NCBI RefSeq assembly: GCF_900105255.1
Contig: NZ_LT629763.1
Span: forward strand, 1,612,001-1,676,000
Direction: 5' to 3'
Origin: Halopseudomonas sabulinigri
GTDB taxonomy: Bacteria; Pseudomonadota; Gammaproteobacteria; Pseudomonadales; Pseudomonadaceae
DNA: 64,000 nucleotides
In this document: positions 18,108 through 29,188 of the stretch, in pieces
Numbering within the stretch: position 1 is the first letter of the stretch
Layout: each line of letters begins with the position of its first letter
Notes under the pieces: model-generated
The model's input: the letters and a program-made list of their open reading frames with translations, nothing else
Told to the model about the DNA's origin: nothing
Database searches by the model: none
Made by a program: the position numbers and the translations under genes

Positions 18108-20702
18108 CTACTTTGACTTGCGCTTGCGCGGCCCACGCGGACCGGCATCAGACTTGTTACCTGCTGGCTTGCGTGACGCCGGCTTGGCAGCCGATGCACC
18201 CGGCTTAGCCGGCTTGCGGCCAGAGCCCGAACCCGACTTGCCAGACGCGTTGCGAGCGCCACTCTTACCCTGCTTTTTGCCATCGCCTGCAGCCTGACGC
18301 GCCTCGGCAAGCAGCTTCTCGCGCACAGCACGACTCGCCGACACCTTGCGATCCGGCTCAGGCTGCTGTTGATCTGTCGCCATCTCGAAGTCGATCTTGC
18401 GATCATCCAGATCAACCCGCGCCACCTGTACCCGCACCGGATCGCCAAGCCGGAACTTGCGACCGGAGCGCTCACCTGTGAGGCAGTGATGCACGGCATC
18501 GAAGTTGTAATAGTCCGCCGGCAATGCGGTGATATGCAGCAGGCCTTCAACATAGATATCGGTCAGCTCGATGAACAAACCGAAACTGGTGGCCGCGGTA
18601 ACCAGACCATCAAAGGACTCGCCCACGCGGTCTTGCATGAACTCGCACTTGAGCCAACTGACCACGTCACGCGAGGCCTCGTCCGCACGGCGCTCGTGCT
18701 GCGAGCACTGCTCACCCAACTCGGCCAACCGTGCGTGATCATAAGGGTAGATCTTTGCCTTGGGCATGACCGCCGCACCACAGCGCTTGACCAGATCGGT
18801 ACTGCGCCGCGAACGAATCACACTGCGAATAGCACGGTGCGTCAGCAAGTCGGGGTAACGGCGAATGGGCGAGGTAAAATGCGTATAGGCCTCGTAATTC
18901 AAGCCGAAATGACCCGCATTATCCGGACTATATACCGCCTGACTGAGTGAGCGCAGCATCACCGTCTGAATCAGTTGTGCATCGGGGCGGCCTTGCACCT
19001 TGGCCAGCACCGCACTGTAATCCTCCGGCGTAGGGTCGCCCTTCTTGCGCGTCAGGCTTAGGCCCTGCGCATTGAGGAATTGACGCAGCCGCTCAACCTT
19101 CTCCGCTTGTGGTGCATCATGCACGCGATACAGGCCTGGCAGCTCCAGATCCTGCAGGAAGCGCGCCGTAGCGACGTTAGCGCTGAGCATGCACTCTTCA
19201 ACGATCTTGTGCGCATCGTTGCGCGTGGTCGGTTTTATATCGACCAGCTTGCGATTTTCACCGAATACCATCCGGGTTTCAGTGGTTTCAAAATCGATCG
19301 CACCGCGCCCTTGGCGCGCCTTGGCCAACGCCTTGTAAAGCTCGTACAGATTTTCGAGGTGCGGCACAACTTCGCTGTATTCCTCGCGCAGGGCCTTACC
19401 CTCACGCGTGCGCCCATGCTCCAGCATGGATGACACCTTGTTGTAGGTCAGCCGCGCGTGGGAGTGGATCACCGCTTCGTAAAACTGATAATCGGTGAGC
19501 TCGCCCGACTTCGACAAGGTCATCTCGCACACCATCGCCAGACGATCAACGTGCGGATTCAACGAACACAGACCGTTGGATATTTCCTCCGGCAGCATCG
19601 GGATTACCTGGCTCGGAAAATATACCGAGGTGCCGCGCAGCTCCGCTTCCTGATCCAGCGCCGAGCCCACAGGCACATAGTGGGAAACGTCAGCAATCGC
19701 GACGTAGAGTTTCCAGCCACCGGAAAACAGACGCCAGCCGCTGGCTTTATGCGGCTCACAGTAGAGCGCGTCATCGAAGTCGCGGGCATCTTCGCCATCA
19801 ATGGTGACCAGCGGCAGATGACGCAAATCCACTCGCTTCTGCTTGTCTTTTTCCTCAACGTAATCTTTCAGCTTGCCCGCTTCATCGATGACCGCCTGCG
19901 GCCATTCGCTGGGGATATCATAGCTGCGCAGCGCGACTTCAATCTCCATGCCCGGCGCCATGTAGTCGCCCACCACTTCAATCACTTCACCCTGAGCCTG
20001 ACGACTCATGGTCGGCCACTGGGTAATACGAACTTCGGCGTACTGTCCGTGCTTGACGCCCATACTGGCGCCCGGCGCAATCAGCACATCCTGGTTGATC
20101 TTGGCGTTGTCAGCCACCACGAAACCAATGCCGTTTTCTTCGTAATAGCGCCCTACCAGAATTTCGTGCGCGCGCTCGAGCACTTCGACCACAGCGCCTT
20201 CGCTGCGCCCGCGGCGGTCGACACCAGTCACGCGGCCCAGCACACGGTCACCGTCAAACACCAGACGCATCTGGGACGGGCCGAGGAACAGGTCTTCGGT
20301 ACCTTCGTCAGGTACCAGAAAGCCAAACCCGTCGCGATGCCCTTGCACGCGGCCGCGGATCAGATCGAGCTTGTCTACCGGTGCATAAGCGCCCCGGCGG
20401 GTGTAAATCAGTTGCCCATCGCGCTCCATGGCGCGCAGGCGGCGACGCAGTGCTTCAATGCTATCCTCATCCTGCAGATCGAACTCTTGCTGCAACTGGG
20501 CACGCGTCGCGGGCGCGCCACGGGTCTCGAGCAGTTGCAGGATGAGTTCACGACTGGGGATGGGGTTATCGTATTTCTCTGCTTCGCGCCGGGCTTCCGG
20601 ATCCTGCTGGATCCATTCATTGGTCATGGAAGTGGCCTGGGAAGATGATGTAGATTTGCTCGACGGCTTGGCCGAGACTTTGGATTGATCTTTTTTCGTC
20701 AT
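18108..20702 (-). CDS. rnr: Ribonuclease R
   Basis: 864 residues. Domain order: winged-helix RNA-binding domain (~40-110), two cold-shock domains, the RNB catalytic domain with the metal-binding GEDARDFDDAL at ~305-315, an S1 domain (~620-705), and a long basic, low-complexity tail (~730-864) rich in Lys, Ser, Gly and Ala. A Ser-rich N-terminal stretch precedes the winged helix. RNase R is a 3'-5' exoribonuclease that degrades structured RNA and helps tmRNA quality control. Same place as in P. aeruginosa, divergent from tRNA-Leu. Confidence 0.97.
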   Translation of the reverse strand: MTKKDQSKVSAKPSSKSTSSSQATSMTNEWIQQDPEARREAEKYDNPIPSRELILQLLETRGAPATRAQLQQEFDLQDEDSIEALRRRLRAMERDGQLIYTRRGAYAPVDKLDLIRGRVQGHRDGFGFLVPDEGTEDLFLGPSQMRLVFDGDRVLGRVTGVDRRGRSEGAVVEVLERAHEILVGRYYEENGIGFVVADNAKINQDVLIAPGASMGVKHGQYAEVRITQWPTMSRQAQGEVIEVVGDYMAPGMEIEVALRSYDIPSEWPQAVIDEAGKLKDYVEEKDKQKRVDLRHLPLVTIDGEDARDFDDALYCEPHKASGWRLFSGGWKLYVAIADVSHYVPVGSALDQEAELRGTSVYFPSQVIPMLPEEISNGLCSLNPHVDRLAMVCEMTLSKSGELTDYQFYEAVIHSHARLTYNKVSSMLEHGRTREGKALREEYSEVVPHLENLYELYKALAKARQGRGAIDFETTETRMVFGENRKLVDIKPTTRNDAHKIVEECMLSANVATARFLQDLELPGLYRVHDAPQAEKVERLRQFLNAQGLSLTRKKGDPTPEDYSAVLAKVQGRPDAQLIQTVMLRSLSQAVYSPDNAGHFGLNYEAYTHFTSPIRRYPDLLTHRAIRSVIRSRRSTDLVKRCGAAVMPKAKIYPYDHARLAELGEQCSQHERRADEASRDVVSWLKCEFMQDRVGESFDGLVTAATSFGLFIELTDIYVEGLLHITALPADYYNFDAVHHCLTGERSGRKFRLGDPVRVQVARVDLDDRKIDFEMATDQQQPEPDRKVSASRAVREKLLAEARQAAGDGKKQGKSGARNASGKSGSGSGRKPAKPGASAAKPASRKPAGNKSDAGPRGPRKRKSK

Positions 20703-20775
20703 AGACGCCTATTGAACCGCGAATCAAGTCTGTATGCACCTGTTTCCTCCAACAAATTTTTTTTATCGTCGGGGG

Positions 20776-20804
20776 TTTACAAGATCATTCTGGCTACGTA
20801 ATAT
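20776..20804 (+). promoter_or_regulatory. Promoter of tRNA-Leu
   Basis: TTTACA, 17 bases, TAATAT, followed by a GC-rich discriminator (TCGCGCC), typical of stringently controlled tRNA promoters. The start would be about 65 bases upstream of the mature tRNA. Confidence 0.65.
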
Positions 20805-20874
20805 TCGCGCCGTCAGCACGAAACGGCAGCGACAAGAACCACAGGTTCAGCATAGCAGCAGTTTCAGATGACGC

Positions 20875-20961
20875 GCCCAGGTGGTGAAATTGGTAGACAC
20901 GCTAGCTTCAGGTGCTAGTGGCCTTACGGCCGTGGAAGTTCGAGTCTTCTCCTGGGCACCA
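20875..20961 (+). tRNA. tRNA-Leu (anticodon CAG)
   Basis: 87 bases with encoded CCA. Acceptor stem GCCCAGG pairs with CCTGGGC. The D-arm region holds GGTGAAATTGGTAGACAC. The anticodon stem is CTAGC/GCTAG with loop TTCAGGT, giving CAG. A long variable arm (GGCC-TTAC-GGCC) marks a class II tRNA, and the T-arm is GTTCGAGTC. Reads CUG, the main Leu codon in this GC-rich genome. Own promoter upstream and terminator directly downstream. P. aeruginosa has the same tRNA between rnr and purA. Confidence 0.95.
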
Positions 20962-20967
20962 ATTCAA

Positions 20968-20998
20968 AAAAAAAACCGAGCTTATGCTCGGTTTTTTT
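20968..20998 (+). terminator. Intrinsic terminator after tRNA-Leu
   Basis: AAACCGAGC - TTAT - GCTCGGTTT followed by seven Ts, starting a few bases after the encoded CCA. Confidence 0.92.
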
Positions 20999-21381
20999 AT
21001 TCCTGCGGCAATGTCAAAGCTCGCAACTCGCGCCACCACCAACACACTCAGCAAAGCCAAAGCGTCAGCCGAGCGATAAAAAGGCACTTGAGAAGGCTGC
21101 GTGAAAGCACACTGGCACGCCCTAGACCAAACACCCCAACTTGTTCAGGCGTGTGTTTTAGTGCTGAAAAGGCTCTTCAGTAGTATCCAGAACGATAATC
21201 GCCCACTGGCGACCGCCCTCTTCTTGCGTCACCTCGCGATGAAGAACAGGCAATGCCCTGCAGCAACGGCGGTCTGCAGGTTATGGGCATCCCTCCCCTC
21301 TCTGGCGCCCGCATCACCCGGGCATCGCTTTCGTGTGCGTTGAATTGCTTCAGCCCCGCCCATTGCATCAGGGCCATAACG
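20999..21381. other. Gene-free stretch between tRNA-Leu and the purA terminator
   Basis: About 380 bases without a supported gene. The open frames here (e.g. plus 21101-21343, minus 21177-21377) lack ribosome sites and recognisable composition. No tRNA or repeat was seen. The space is unusually large for this compact window. Confidence 0.5.
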
Positions 21382-21414
21382 AAAAATGCTCAGTATCTTC
21401 CGATACGGAGCATT
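21382..21414 (-). terminator. Terminator of the hisZ-purA transcript
   Basis: On the minus strand AATGCTC-C-GTATC - GGAA - GATAC-T-GAGCATT followed by a T run. Two stems with one mismatch and a GNRA-type GGAA loop. About 75 bases past the purA stop. Confidence 0.75.
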
Positions 21415-21487
21415 CTCTTAAAACACCGCGCAGATTGCCTGGCTTTCACACAGCCTGCGCAGGCGCCTTTTTTCTACCACCACCCTG

Positions 21488-22831
<1,344 letters not shown>

Positions 22832-24022
22832 TCACGAATTCAATGCCGTTACCGACCAACTCCCGGCGTTAAAGCCGAGCACTCGATCACAGCCAAAATC
22901 TGTTGCTTCGGCGCTTGATTGACCAGGCAGCGCCATGATCACGCGCTCGCCCTGACGACGCAGCTGCGCGATCTGCTCATGCAGTCCCGCCTCGCTACTG
23001 TGCGGCGCCCAGATGGCAGAAAGCGTCTGCCCCAGACCGACCCGACCGCGCTGTACCAGGAAACGCAGATCCGTAGAAAAACCGGTCGCTGGTCGCGCAC
23101 GGCCAAAATCACCACCGATATCGTCATAGCGCCCACCCTGCGCGACACTTTGACCAACACCCGGCACAAAGGCGGCAAACACCACACCTGTGTGGTAATG
23201 ATAGCCACGCAACTCGCCGAGGTCGAAGTACAACGGAATCTGCGGATACCGGCGAGCCAGGATCTGCGCGATCTCAGCCAGATCATCCAGGGCCGCCATG
23301 ACCGATTCAGGCGCACCATCCAATAACGCGTGGGCGCGATCGAGCACTTCTACCCCGCCGGACAGCTCTACCAGACTGCACAGCATTGCCGCCAGTGATG
23401 ACTGCTCCAGACCGGCGGTCAGCTCAGCCACCTCATCACCCGCCTTGCGCTGCAGTGCGTCAAAAAGTGCGCGCTCGGTAACTTCATCCACACCCGCAGC
23501 CTGCACCAGACCACGGTAAATACCCACGTGACCGATATCCAGGTGAATCCCATCCACTTCACAGCTGGTCAGGGTTTCCAGCATCAGCGAAATGATTTCG
23601 ATATCACTGGTAGAAGACGCATCCCCGTACAACTCTGCACCCAACTGGATCAGGCTGCGCGCGGTCGACAACGGACGCGGACGCGTATGCAAGACACTGC
23701 CGCAGTAACACAGGCGGGAAGGACCTTCGGCACCCAGGGTATGGGCATCAATACGGGCGACCTGCGGCGTGATATCCGCTCGCAGCCCAAGCATGCGCCC
23801 GGACAGCTGATCGGTCATTTTGAAGGTTTGCAACTCAAGGTCGTGACCGGCACCGGTCAGCAGAGATTCGAGGTATTCGATATGCGGGGTTATGACCAGG
23901 TCATAGCCCCAGCAGGAGAACAGATCAAGCAACTGTCGGCGGGCGGCTTCGATACTGGCAGCCTCCGCAGGCAATACCTCATCAATACCATCCGGCAACA
24001 GCCAGCGATCTACAGTCGGCAT
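22832..24022 (-). CDS. hisZ: ATP phosphoribosyltransferase regulatory subunit HisZ
   Basis: 396 residues from the ATG at 24022 ([18 protein letters not shown]), chosen over the GTG at 24043 because AAAGG lies at the right distance upstream. It has a class II aminoacyl-tRNA synthetase fold related to HisRS ([49 protein letters not shown]) but lacks tRNA-charging function and the anticodon domain. It joins the short-form HisG to make the active, histidine-regulated first enzyme of histidine synthesis. The short hisG is expected elsewhere. Confidence 0.96.
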   Translation of the reverse strand: MPTVDRWLLPDGIDEVLPAEAASIEAARRQLLDLFSCWGYDLVITPHIEYLESLLTGAGHDLELQTFKMTDQLSGRMLGLRADITPQVARIDAHTLGAEGPSRLCYCGSVLHTRPRPLSTARSLIQLGAELYGDASSTSDIEIISLMLETLTSCEVDGIHLDIGHVGIYRGLVQAAGVDEVTERALFDALQRKAGDEVAELTAGLEQSSLAAMLCSLVELSGGVEVLDRAHALLDGAPESVMAALDDLAEIAQILARRYPQIPLYFDLGELRGYHYHTGVVFAAFVPGVGQSVAQGGRYDDIGGDFGRARPATGFSTDLRFLVQRGRVGLGQTLSAIWAPHSSEAGLHEQIAQLRRQGERVIMALPGQSSAEATDFGCDRVLGFNAGSWSVTALNS

Positions 24023-24158
24023 TTTGACAACCTTTTCATACACAGTGAACTAGGCTTGCGACGCGATTCATGCGCGTCGCACAAACCGTGCTGACCAGTA
24101 CCGCAACACGCGTATCGAGAAGCACACATCGACGGCGTAAAGCACAGTAGACCGGTCA

Positions 24159-24182
24159 CAAAAAAGCCGGGATTTCCCGGCT
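24159..24182 (-). terminator. Second terminator between hflC and hisZ
   Basis: On the minus strand AGCCGGG - AAAT - CCCGGCT followed by about seven Ts. It lies 70 bases beyond the first hflC terminator and 137 bases before hisZ. Confidence 0.85.
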
Positions 24183-24250
24183 GCGCAAGTGTAACACGTT
24201 TTCTCGCCACCACACCCGCCGCGTTCAGTGTGCAGATCGGAGGCCAGACA

Positions 24251-24288
24251 AACAAAAGGGGCTGCCCGACCAGCGGACAACCCCTTTT
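24251..24288 (-). terminator. Terminator of the hfq-hfl operon
   Basis: On the minus strand AAAAGGGG ... CCCCTTTT with further inner pairs (wobbles included), then TTTTGTTTG. It starts 15 bases after the hflC stop. Confidence 0.85.
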
Positions 24289-24302
24289 AGAGTAAAAGCA
24301 CA

Positions 24303-25178
24303 TCAGGGCTGGCTAGACTGCCCTTGCATGTACTTGAAGAACTCGCTCTTCGGGTCCACCACCAGCACATCCGATTTGCTCGCAAAGCTTTCGCGATATG
24401 CCTGCAGGCTGCGTGAGAACGCGTAAAACTCGGGATCCTTGGTGTAGGCATCGGCATAGATAGCCGCCGCCTTGGCATCGCCGTCACCGCGAACCTTCTC
24501 TGCCTCACGGAAGGCTTCTGCAATAATCACGCGCTGCTGGCGATCAGCGTCTGCGCGAATACCCTCAGCCAACTCACGCCCCTTGGCACGATGCTCGCGC
24601 GCTTCGCGCTCACGCTCGGTGCTCATGCGGTCAAACACACTGCGGTTTACTTCGTTAGGCAGGTCGATAGCCTTGACGCGAACATCCAGCACCTCGATAC
24701 CCAGCTCACGGCGCGCGCTTTCATCCAGAGTGGCAGTGATATCCGCCATCAACTGATCACGCTCACCCGAAACCACCTCATGCAGCGTACGCCGCGCCAC
24801 TTCATTACGCAGACCAGACTCCAGCTGACGCGACAGGCGCTCCTCAGCAATCGCCCGCAGACCAGAGGTCGCAGTATAGAAGCGCTGCACATCAGCGATA
24901 CGCCACTTGGCGTAGGAATCAACCATCAACGCCTTCTTTTCCAGCGTCAGATAGCGCTGCGTGGCTGTATCCAGCGTCAGCAGACGAGCATCAAACAGAT
25001 GCGCTTCCTGCACGAAGGGCAGCTTGAAGTGCAGACCCGGCGCCACATCACTGTCAACCACGCGCCCAAATTGCAGCACAATGGCACGCTCGGTCTGGCT
25101 GACAACGAAGAAGCTGTTCCAGCCGACAATCAGCGCGGCCAGCAGCACGATGATGCCAAACAAAGATTTATTACTCAT
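24303..25178 (-). CDS. hflC: HflC, SPFH-domain modulator of FtsH
   Basis: 291 residues. One N-terminal membrane anchor (SLFGIIVLLAALIVGWNSFFVV), then the SPFH/band-7 domain (ERAIVLQFGRVVDSDVAPGLHFKLPF) and a charged helical region (ERETEAREHRAKGRELAE-like). With HflK it forms a periplasmic cage around the membrane protease FtsH and controls its activity. The start overlaps the hflK stop by one base (TGATG). No DUF2065 gene follows, unlike in E. coli and P. aeruginosa. Confidence 0.96.
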   Translation of the reverse strand: MSNKSLFGIIVLLAALIVGWNSFFVVSQTERAIVLQFGRVVDSDVAPGLHFKLPFVQEAHLFDARLLTLDTATQRYLTLEKKALMVDSYAKWRIADVQRFYTATSGLRAIAEERLSRQLESGLRNEVARRTLHEVVSGERDQLMADITATLDESARRELGIEVLDVRVKAIDLPNEVNRSVFDRMSTEREREAREHRAKGRELAEGIRADADRQQRVIIAEAFREAEKVRGDGDAKAAAIYADAYTKDPEFYAFSRSLQAYRESFASKSDVLVVDPKSEFFKYMQGQSSQP

Positions 25179-26368
25179 CAGCGGGACTCCCTGGAACGCA
25201 GATCGCGCTGCTGTGTGGTAGTAGGGCGAGATGAATCGCTCTGCGTGATGGCCGGCACGCCGCCAGAAGAGGCACTGCCGGAAGTAGAGGACTGCTGCAT
25301 CAGCTTGTCGAGCGGCAGATACAGCAGATTGTTGTTGCCCTCACCACCGGAGACCAGGATCTTGCTGGTGTTGCTCATCACGTCCTGCATGGCATCGATG
25401 TACAGACGCTCGCGCATCACATCCGGCGCCAGACGATACTGCTCAACCAGCAGGTCGAAGCGTTTGGCTTCACCTTCTGCTCGGGCGATCACTTCATCGT
25501 GATAACCATTGGCTTCTTCCAGCATGCGCTGCGCCTTACCGCGCGCTTCAGGAATAACACCATTGGCATAGGCTTCGGCCTGATTACGCTCACGCACTTC
25601 GTCTTCCTTGGCGCGAATAACGTCATCGAACGCATCCTGCACCTCTGCTGGCGCCTGTGCGTTTTCGATGTTGACCTGCGTAACGGCAATACCCGTGTTG
25701 TAGCTATCCAGGTAGCGCTGCAACCGCTCGGTTACCTCCACCGCCATTTGCTCACGACCCTCAGTCAACACCTGATGCATCGGCGTAGAGCCCACGACAT
25801 GGCGGACCGCGCTTTCGGTTGCATGACGCAAGCTGGTCTCAGGGTCTTCCACCATCAACACGAAATTCTGCAGATTGGAGATGCGGTACTGAATAGCTAC
25901 CGGCACCTCAACGATATTCTCGTCCTCGGTCAGCATCTGACCCTGCTGCCGGTAGGAGCGAACCTGAGTAACGTTGCGCTGGAATTTGCGTTCGACCGGA
26001 GGGAAATAAAGATGCAGACCCGACCCGACGGTACGGTTGTATTCGCCAAAGCGCAGAATGACAGCCTGCTCCTGCTCGTCGACCATATAAACTGCATTGA
26101 ACAGCCAGACCGCCAGTATTACCAGACCGGCAATGGCCCACAGCCCCTTAGGAATGCCGCCACCACCAATACTGCTACCACCACCGCCGCTGCCGTTCTT
26201 GCTGCGCTTGCTGGAGCCGAACATATTGTTCAGGCTGTCCTGCAGCTTGCGCAGCGCTTCATCAAGATCCGGCGGACCCTGCTTACCACCGCGCTTGCCA
26301 CCGCCGCCGCTACCCCAGGGATCCTGGTCGTTTGAATTATTTCCGCCACCAGGCTCATTCCAGGCCAT
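25178..26368 (-). CDS. hflK: HflK, SPFH-domain modulator of FtsH
   Basis: 396 residues. A Gly-, Asn- and Ser-rich cytosolic N-terminus (MAWNEPGGGNNSNDQDPWG) precedes one membrane helix (~residues 79-97), the SPFH domain (EQAVILRFGEYNRTVGSGLHLYFP) and a coiled-coil region with RNQAEAYANGVIPEARGKAQR. The Ser-rich C-terminal tail is polar. Partner of HflC in the FtsH control complex; the two are translationally coupled. Confidence 0.96.
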   Translation of the reverse strand: MAWNEPGGGNNSNDQDPWGSGGGGKRGGKQGPPDLDEALRKLQDSLNNMFGSSKRSKNGSGGGGSSIGGGGIPKGLWAIAGLVILAVWLFNAVYMVDEQEQAVILRFGEYNRTVGSGLHLYFPPVERKFQRNVTQVRSYRQQGQMLTEDENIVEVPVAIQYRISNLQNFVLMVEDPETSLRHATESAVRHVVGSTPMHQVLTEGREQMAVEVTERLQRYLDSYNTGIAVTQVNIENAQAPAEVQDAFDDVIRAKEDEVRERNQAEAYANGVIPEARGKAQRMLEEANGYHDEVIARAEGEAKRFDLLVEQYRLAPDVMRERLYIDAMQDVMSNTSKILVSGGEGNNNLLYLPLDKLMQQSSTSGSASSGGVPAITQSDSSRPTTTQQRDLRSRESR

Positions 26369-26481
26369 AGCGTTCTCCGTTGTCTGTAACCGTTCAAAGC
26401 TCTGACCACCCAGGGGCAGTCAGATCAGGGTGCAATCCTACCGTAAACCAGCCGACCAGCGCGAACCCTAGCCGGAGGCTT

Positions 26482-27783
26482 TCATTGCAAAGTATGTTGC
26501 TGCAGAAAAACCTCAGGCTGCCAGCCCTCGCGCTTCAGCAAGCGATTGAAATCACTGCGTTGCAGGCGCAGATCAAGCTGCTGCCGGCCGTCTTCTGCGG
26601 TCTGCTCGCCCAACACTGCGCCGGCCGCGTAAAACTGTGCGCGCAAGCGCGCCTCGGCATGCTCCAGCACAATACTTTCCTGTACCAGATCATTCCCCAG
26701 CCGTTCGGCGATGGCCTGACCAAGCAGATCCAGCCCCAGTCCCCGCTGCGCAGAAATCCAGACTCTGACGATGGTACCGTCTTCGTTGCGCTGCAGTTGA
26801 GGCTCGAAGCCTTCTATCAGGTCGATCTTGTTGTAAACCTCAAGCATTGGCAGCTCAATCGCGCCGATTTCGGTCAGCACCGAATGCACCTGCTGCATGT
26901 TTTCCTGCCGATCCGGATCTGCCGCATCAATGACATGCAGCAACAGATCTGCCTGAGCAGACTCTTCCAGAGTGGCGCGGAATGCCTCAACCAGCTTATG
27001 CGGCAGGTGGCGTATGAAACCTACGGTATCGGCGAGAATCACCGGCCCTATGTCCGGCAGCTCGATACGCCGCAATGTCGGATCAAGCGTTGCGAATAAC
27101 TGATCGGCAGCGTACACATCGGAGGTGGTCAAGGTATTGAACAGCGTCGACTTGCCGGCGTTGGTGTAGCCCACCAGAGAAACCACCGGAATCTCCGCTC
27201 GACGGCGCGCCCGCCGCGCCTGATCACGCTGGCTACGCACTTTCTCCAGACGACGCATAATCTGCTTGATGCGGACCCGCAGCAGGCGGCGGTCGGTTTC
27301 GAGCTGGGTTTCACCCGGACCGCGCAAACCAATACCGCCCTTCTGCCGTTCGAGGTGAGTCCACCCACGCACCAGGCGCGTGCTCAGGTGATCGAGCTGG
27401 GCCAACTCAACCTGCAACTTGCCTTCATGGGTGCGCGCACGTTGCGCGAAGATATCCAGAATAAGGCCGGTACGGTCGATTACCCGACACTCCAGCTCCC
27501 GCTCCAGATTTCGCTCCTGACTGGGTGTCAGGGTGTGATTGAAGATGACAAGATCACCTTCATTAGCCTTGACCAGCGCCCGCAATTCTTCCACCTTGCC
27601 GCTTCCTACCAGGAACCGGGGTGTGGGCTTATGCCGGGGAATGGTCATAAATGCCGCATTTTCTGCACCGGCGGAACGCACCAGCTCAAGAAATTCCTGC
27701 GGGTCTTCACGGCGCTGTTCATCCAGGCCTTCGAGGTGAACGAGTACCGCACGCTCACCCCCTTCATGCCGCTCAAAAAACAA
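26482..27783 (-). CDS. hflX: Ribosome-associated GTPase HflX
   Basis: 433 residues. The N-terminal HflX domain (LVGSGKVEELRALVKANEGD) and a helical linker with QLDHLSTRLVRGWTHLE and the Gly-rich KGGIGLRGPGETQLE lead to a TRAFAC GTPase: G1 GYTNAGKSTLFN (~205), G3 DTVGFI, and G4 YNKIDL. HflX splits stalled or heat-damaged 70S ribosomes. It starts 17 bases after hfq on the same strand, the standard hfq-hflX-hflK-hflC order. Confidence 0.97.
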   Translation of the reverse strand: MFFERHEGGERAVLVHLEGLDEQRREDPQEFLELVRSAGAENAAFMTIPRHKPTPRFLVGSGKVEELRALVKANEGDLVIFNHTLTPSQERNLERELECRVIDRTGLILDIFAQRARTHEGKLQVELAQLDHLSTRLVRGWTHLERQKGGIGLRGPGETQLETDRRLLRVRIKQIMRRLEKVRSQRDQARRARRRAEIPVVSLVGYTNAGKSTLFNTLTTSDVYAADQLFATLDPTLRRIELPDIGPVILADTVGFIRHLPHKLVEAFRATLEESAQADLLLHVIDAADPDRQENMQQVHSVLTEIGAIELPMLEVYNKIDLIEGFEPQLQRNEDGTIVRVWISAQRGLGLDLLGQAIAERLGNDLVQESIVLEHAEARLRAQFYAAGAVLGEQTAEDGRQQLDLRLQRSDFNRLLKREGWQPEVFLQQHTLQ

Positions 27784-27800
27784 TCAGGCCTCCTGTAGCA

Positions 27801-28055
27801 TCAGGGATTGCTGGCCTCAGCCTCTTCACCACCTGCCTGCACCGGCAGACGCACCGGACGGCCAGGCACAACGGTGGAGATCGCATGCTTGTAAACCATC
27901 TGGCTTACTGTATTTTTCAACAGAATGACAAACTGGTCGAATGACTCGATCTGGCCCTGCAGCTTGATGCCGTTTACGAGATAGATGGATACCGGGACAC
28001 GTTCCTTGCGCAGAACGTTCAGGTAAGGGTCTTGTAGTGAATGCCCTTTTGACAT
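27801..28055 (-). CDS. hfq: RNA chaperone Hfq
   Basis: 84 residues: [20 protein letters not shown], Sm1 with [20 protein letters not shown], and Sm2 with [10 protein letters not shown]. The C-terminal tail is short (~18 residues), as in pseudomonads. Forms a hexamer that pairs small RNAs with mRNAs and, in Pseudomonas, binds A-rich targets with Crc. A good AAAGGAG ribosome site precedes the ATG. Confidence 0.98.
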   Translation of the reverse strand: MSKGHSLQDPYLNVLRKERVPVSIYLVNGIKLQGQIESFDQFVILLKNTVSQMVYKHAISTVVPGRPVRLPVQAGGEEAEASNP

Positions 28056-28189
28056 TGCCTCACTCCTTTAATGGAAACCGTATAGTTTTAAGCATTGTAA
28101 TAATGCGATTTGGCCGGCTTGTCCATTATCCAAAAGACGAGCAGGCAGGTTAACTGCACAAACCTGGGCGGTAGAAGCGCCGGTAAACT

Positions 28190-29164
28190 CTATATTGCGA
28201 CCTCTTGCAACGCTTTCAAGGCCTGCTCAAATCTTTTTGGGTCAAGGCTGTCAAACCAGTCAATCTCGGCGTGCCAGCCCCGCAACCAGGTGAACTGACG
28301 CTTCGCCAGCTGCCGTGTCGCGATGATGCCCCGCTCAACCATTTCTGCCTTGCTCAGCTTGCCATCCAGAAAGTCCCAGACTTGACGATACCCCACTGCC
28401 CGGATGGATGGCATAGCTGGATGCAGATCCCCACGATTGCGCAAGGATTCGACCTCAGAAATCAGCCCTTGTTTCATCATCAAGACAAAACGTTCAGCAA
28501 TTCGCTCGTGCAGCACAGAACGATCCTGAGGTGCAACCGCCATATAACGCATAGTATAAGGTAAAACCGCCGACTCAGGCCGTTGTTCCACCGCTTTTTC
28601 TGCACCTTGGCGGGCGTGTAATTGTGTCAGTGTAATACCACTGACGAGAAACACCTCATAAGCACGCTGAATTCGCTGCGGATCGTTGGGATGGATGCGC
28701 GCCGCTGCCACCGGGTCAACCTGCGCCAACTCGGCATGTACTGCCTCCCAACCTTGAGCTTGCGCCATCGCTTCGATCTTCGCGCGCACTAGCGGGTCGG
28801 CTGACGGCATTTGTGCCAGGCCACCGGCCAAGGCCTTGAAATAGAGCATGGTGCCACCGACCAGCAGCGGAATACGGCCGCGCGCGGTAATGTCGGCCAA
28901 CAGTGGCGTGACATCTTCGCAAAACCGGGCGGCCGAGTAAGACTCAGCCGGATCAAGAATATCGATCAGGTGGTGTGGGTAGCGCGCCAGTGTCTGCGCA
29001 TCCGGTTTGGCCGAACCGATATCCATGCCGCGGTAAATCAGCACAGAATCAACGCTGACCAACTCACAGGGGAACCGATCGTACAGGTGCATGGCCAACT
29101 CGGTTTTGCCGGAGGCCGTAGGCCCCATCAGGCAGATAACCGGCGGCCGCGCTGCAGTGCTCAC
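28190..29164 (-). CDS. miaA: tRNA dimethylallyltransferase
   Basis: 324 residues. P-loop [11 protein letters not shown] near residue 14, then [40 protein letters not shown], and the zinc-finger-like insertion region. Adds the isopentenyl group to A37 of tRNAs that read UNN codons. Lies between mutL and hfq in the conserved superoperon. Confidence 0.97.
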   Translation of the reverse strand: MSTAARPPVICLMGPTASGKTELAMHLYDRFPCELVSVDSVLIYRGMDIGSAKPDAQTLARYPHHLIDILDPAESYSAARFCEDVTPLLADITARGRIPLLVGGTMLYFKALAGGLAQMPSADPLVRAKIEAMAQAQGWEAVHAELAQVDPVAAARIHPNDPQRIQRAYEVFLVSGITLTQLHARQGAEKAVEQRPESAVLPYTMRYMAVAPQDRSVLHERIAERFVLMMKQGLISEVESLRNRGDLHPAMPSIRAVGYRQVWDFLDGKLSKAEMVERGIIATRQLAKRQFTWLRGWHAEIDWFDSLDPKRFEQALKALQEVAI

Positions 29165-29188
29165 GGCGCAGCGTGCGACTGAATCATC

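Noticed and set aside
19458-20648. Plus-strand open frame of 396 codons antisense to rnr
   Set aside because: A reverse-strand shadow of the RNB domain of RNase R.
20881-21183. Open frame starting inside tRNA-Leu
   Set aside because: It reads through the tRNA and its terminator; the tRNA call explains the sequence.
21101-21343. Possible 80-codon gene in the tRNA-purA interval
   Set aside because: No ribosome site, no recognisable product and no composition bias.
21448-21476. GCCTGCGCAGGC palindrome followed by Ts on the plus strand, as a terminator
   Set aside because: The palindrome leaves no room for a loop in its best pairing, and no upstream plus-strand gene remains after the tRNA terminator; mentioned only as a weak lead.
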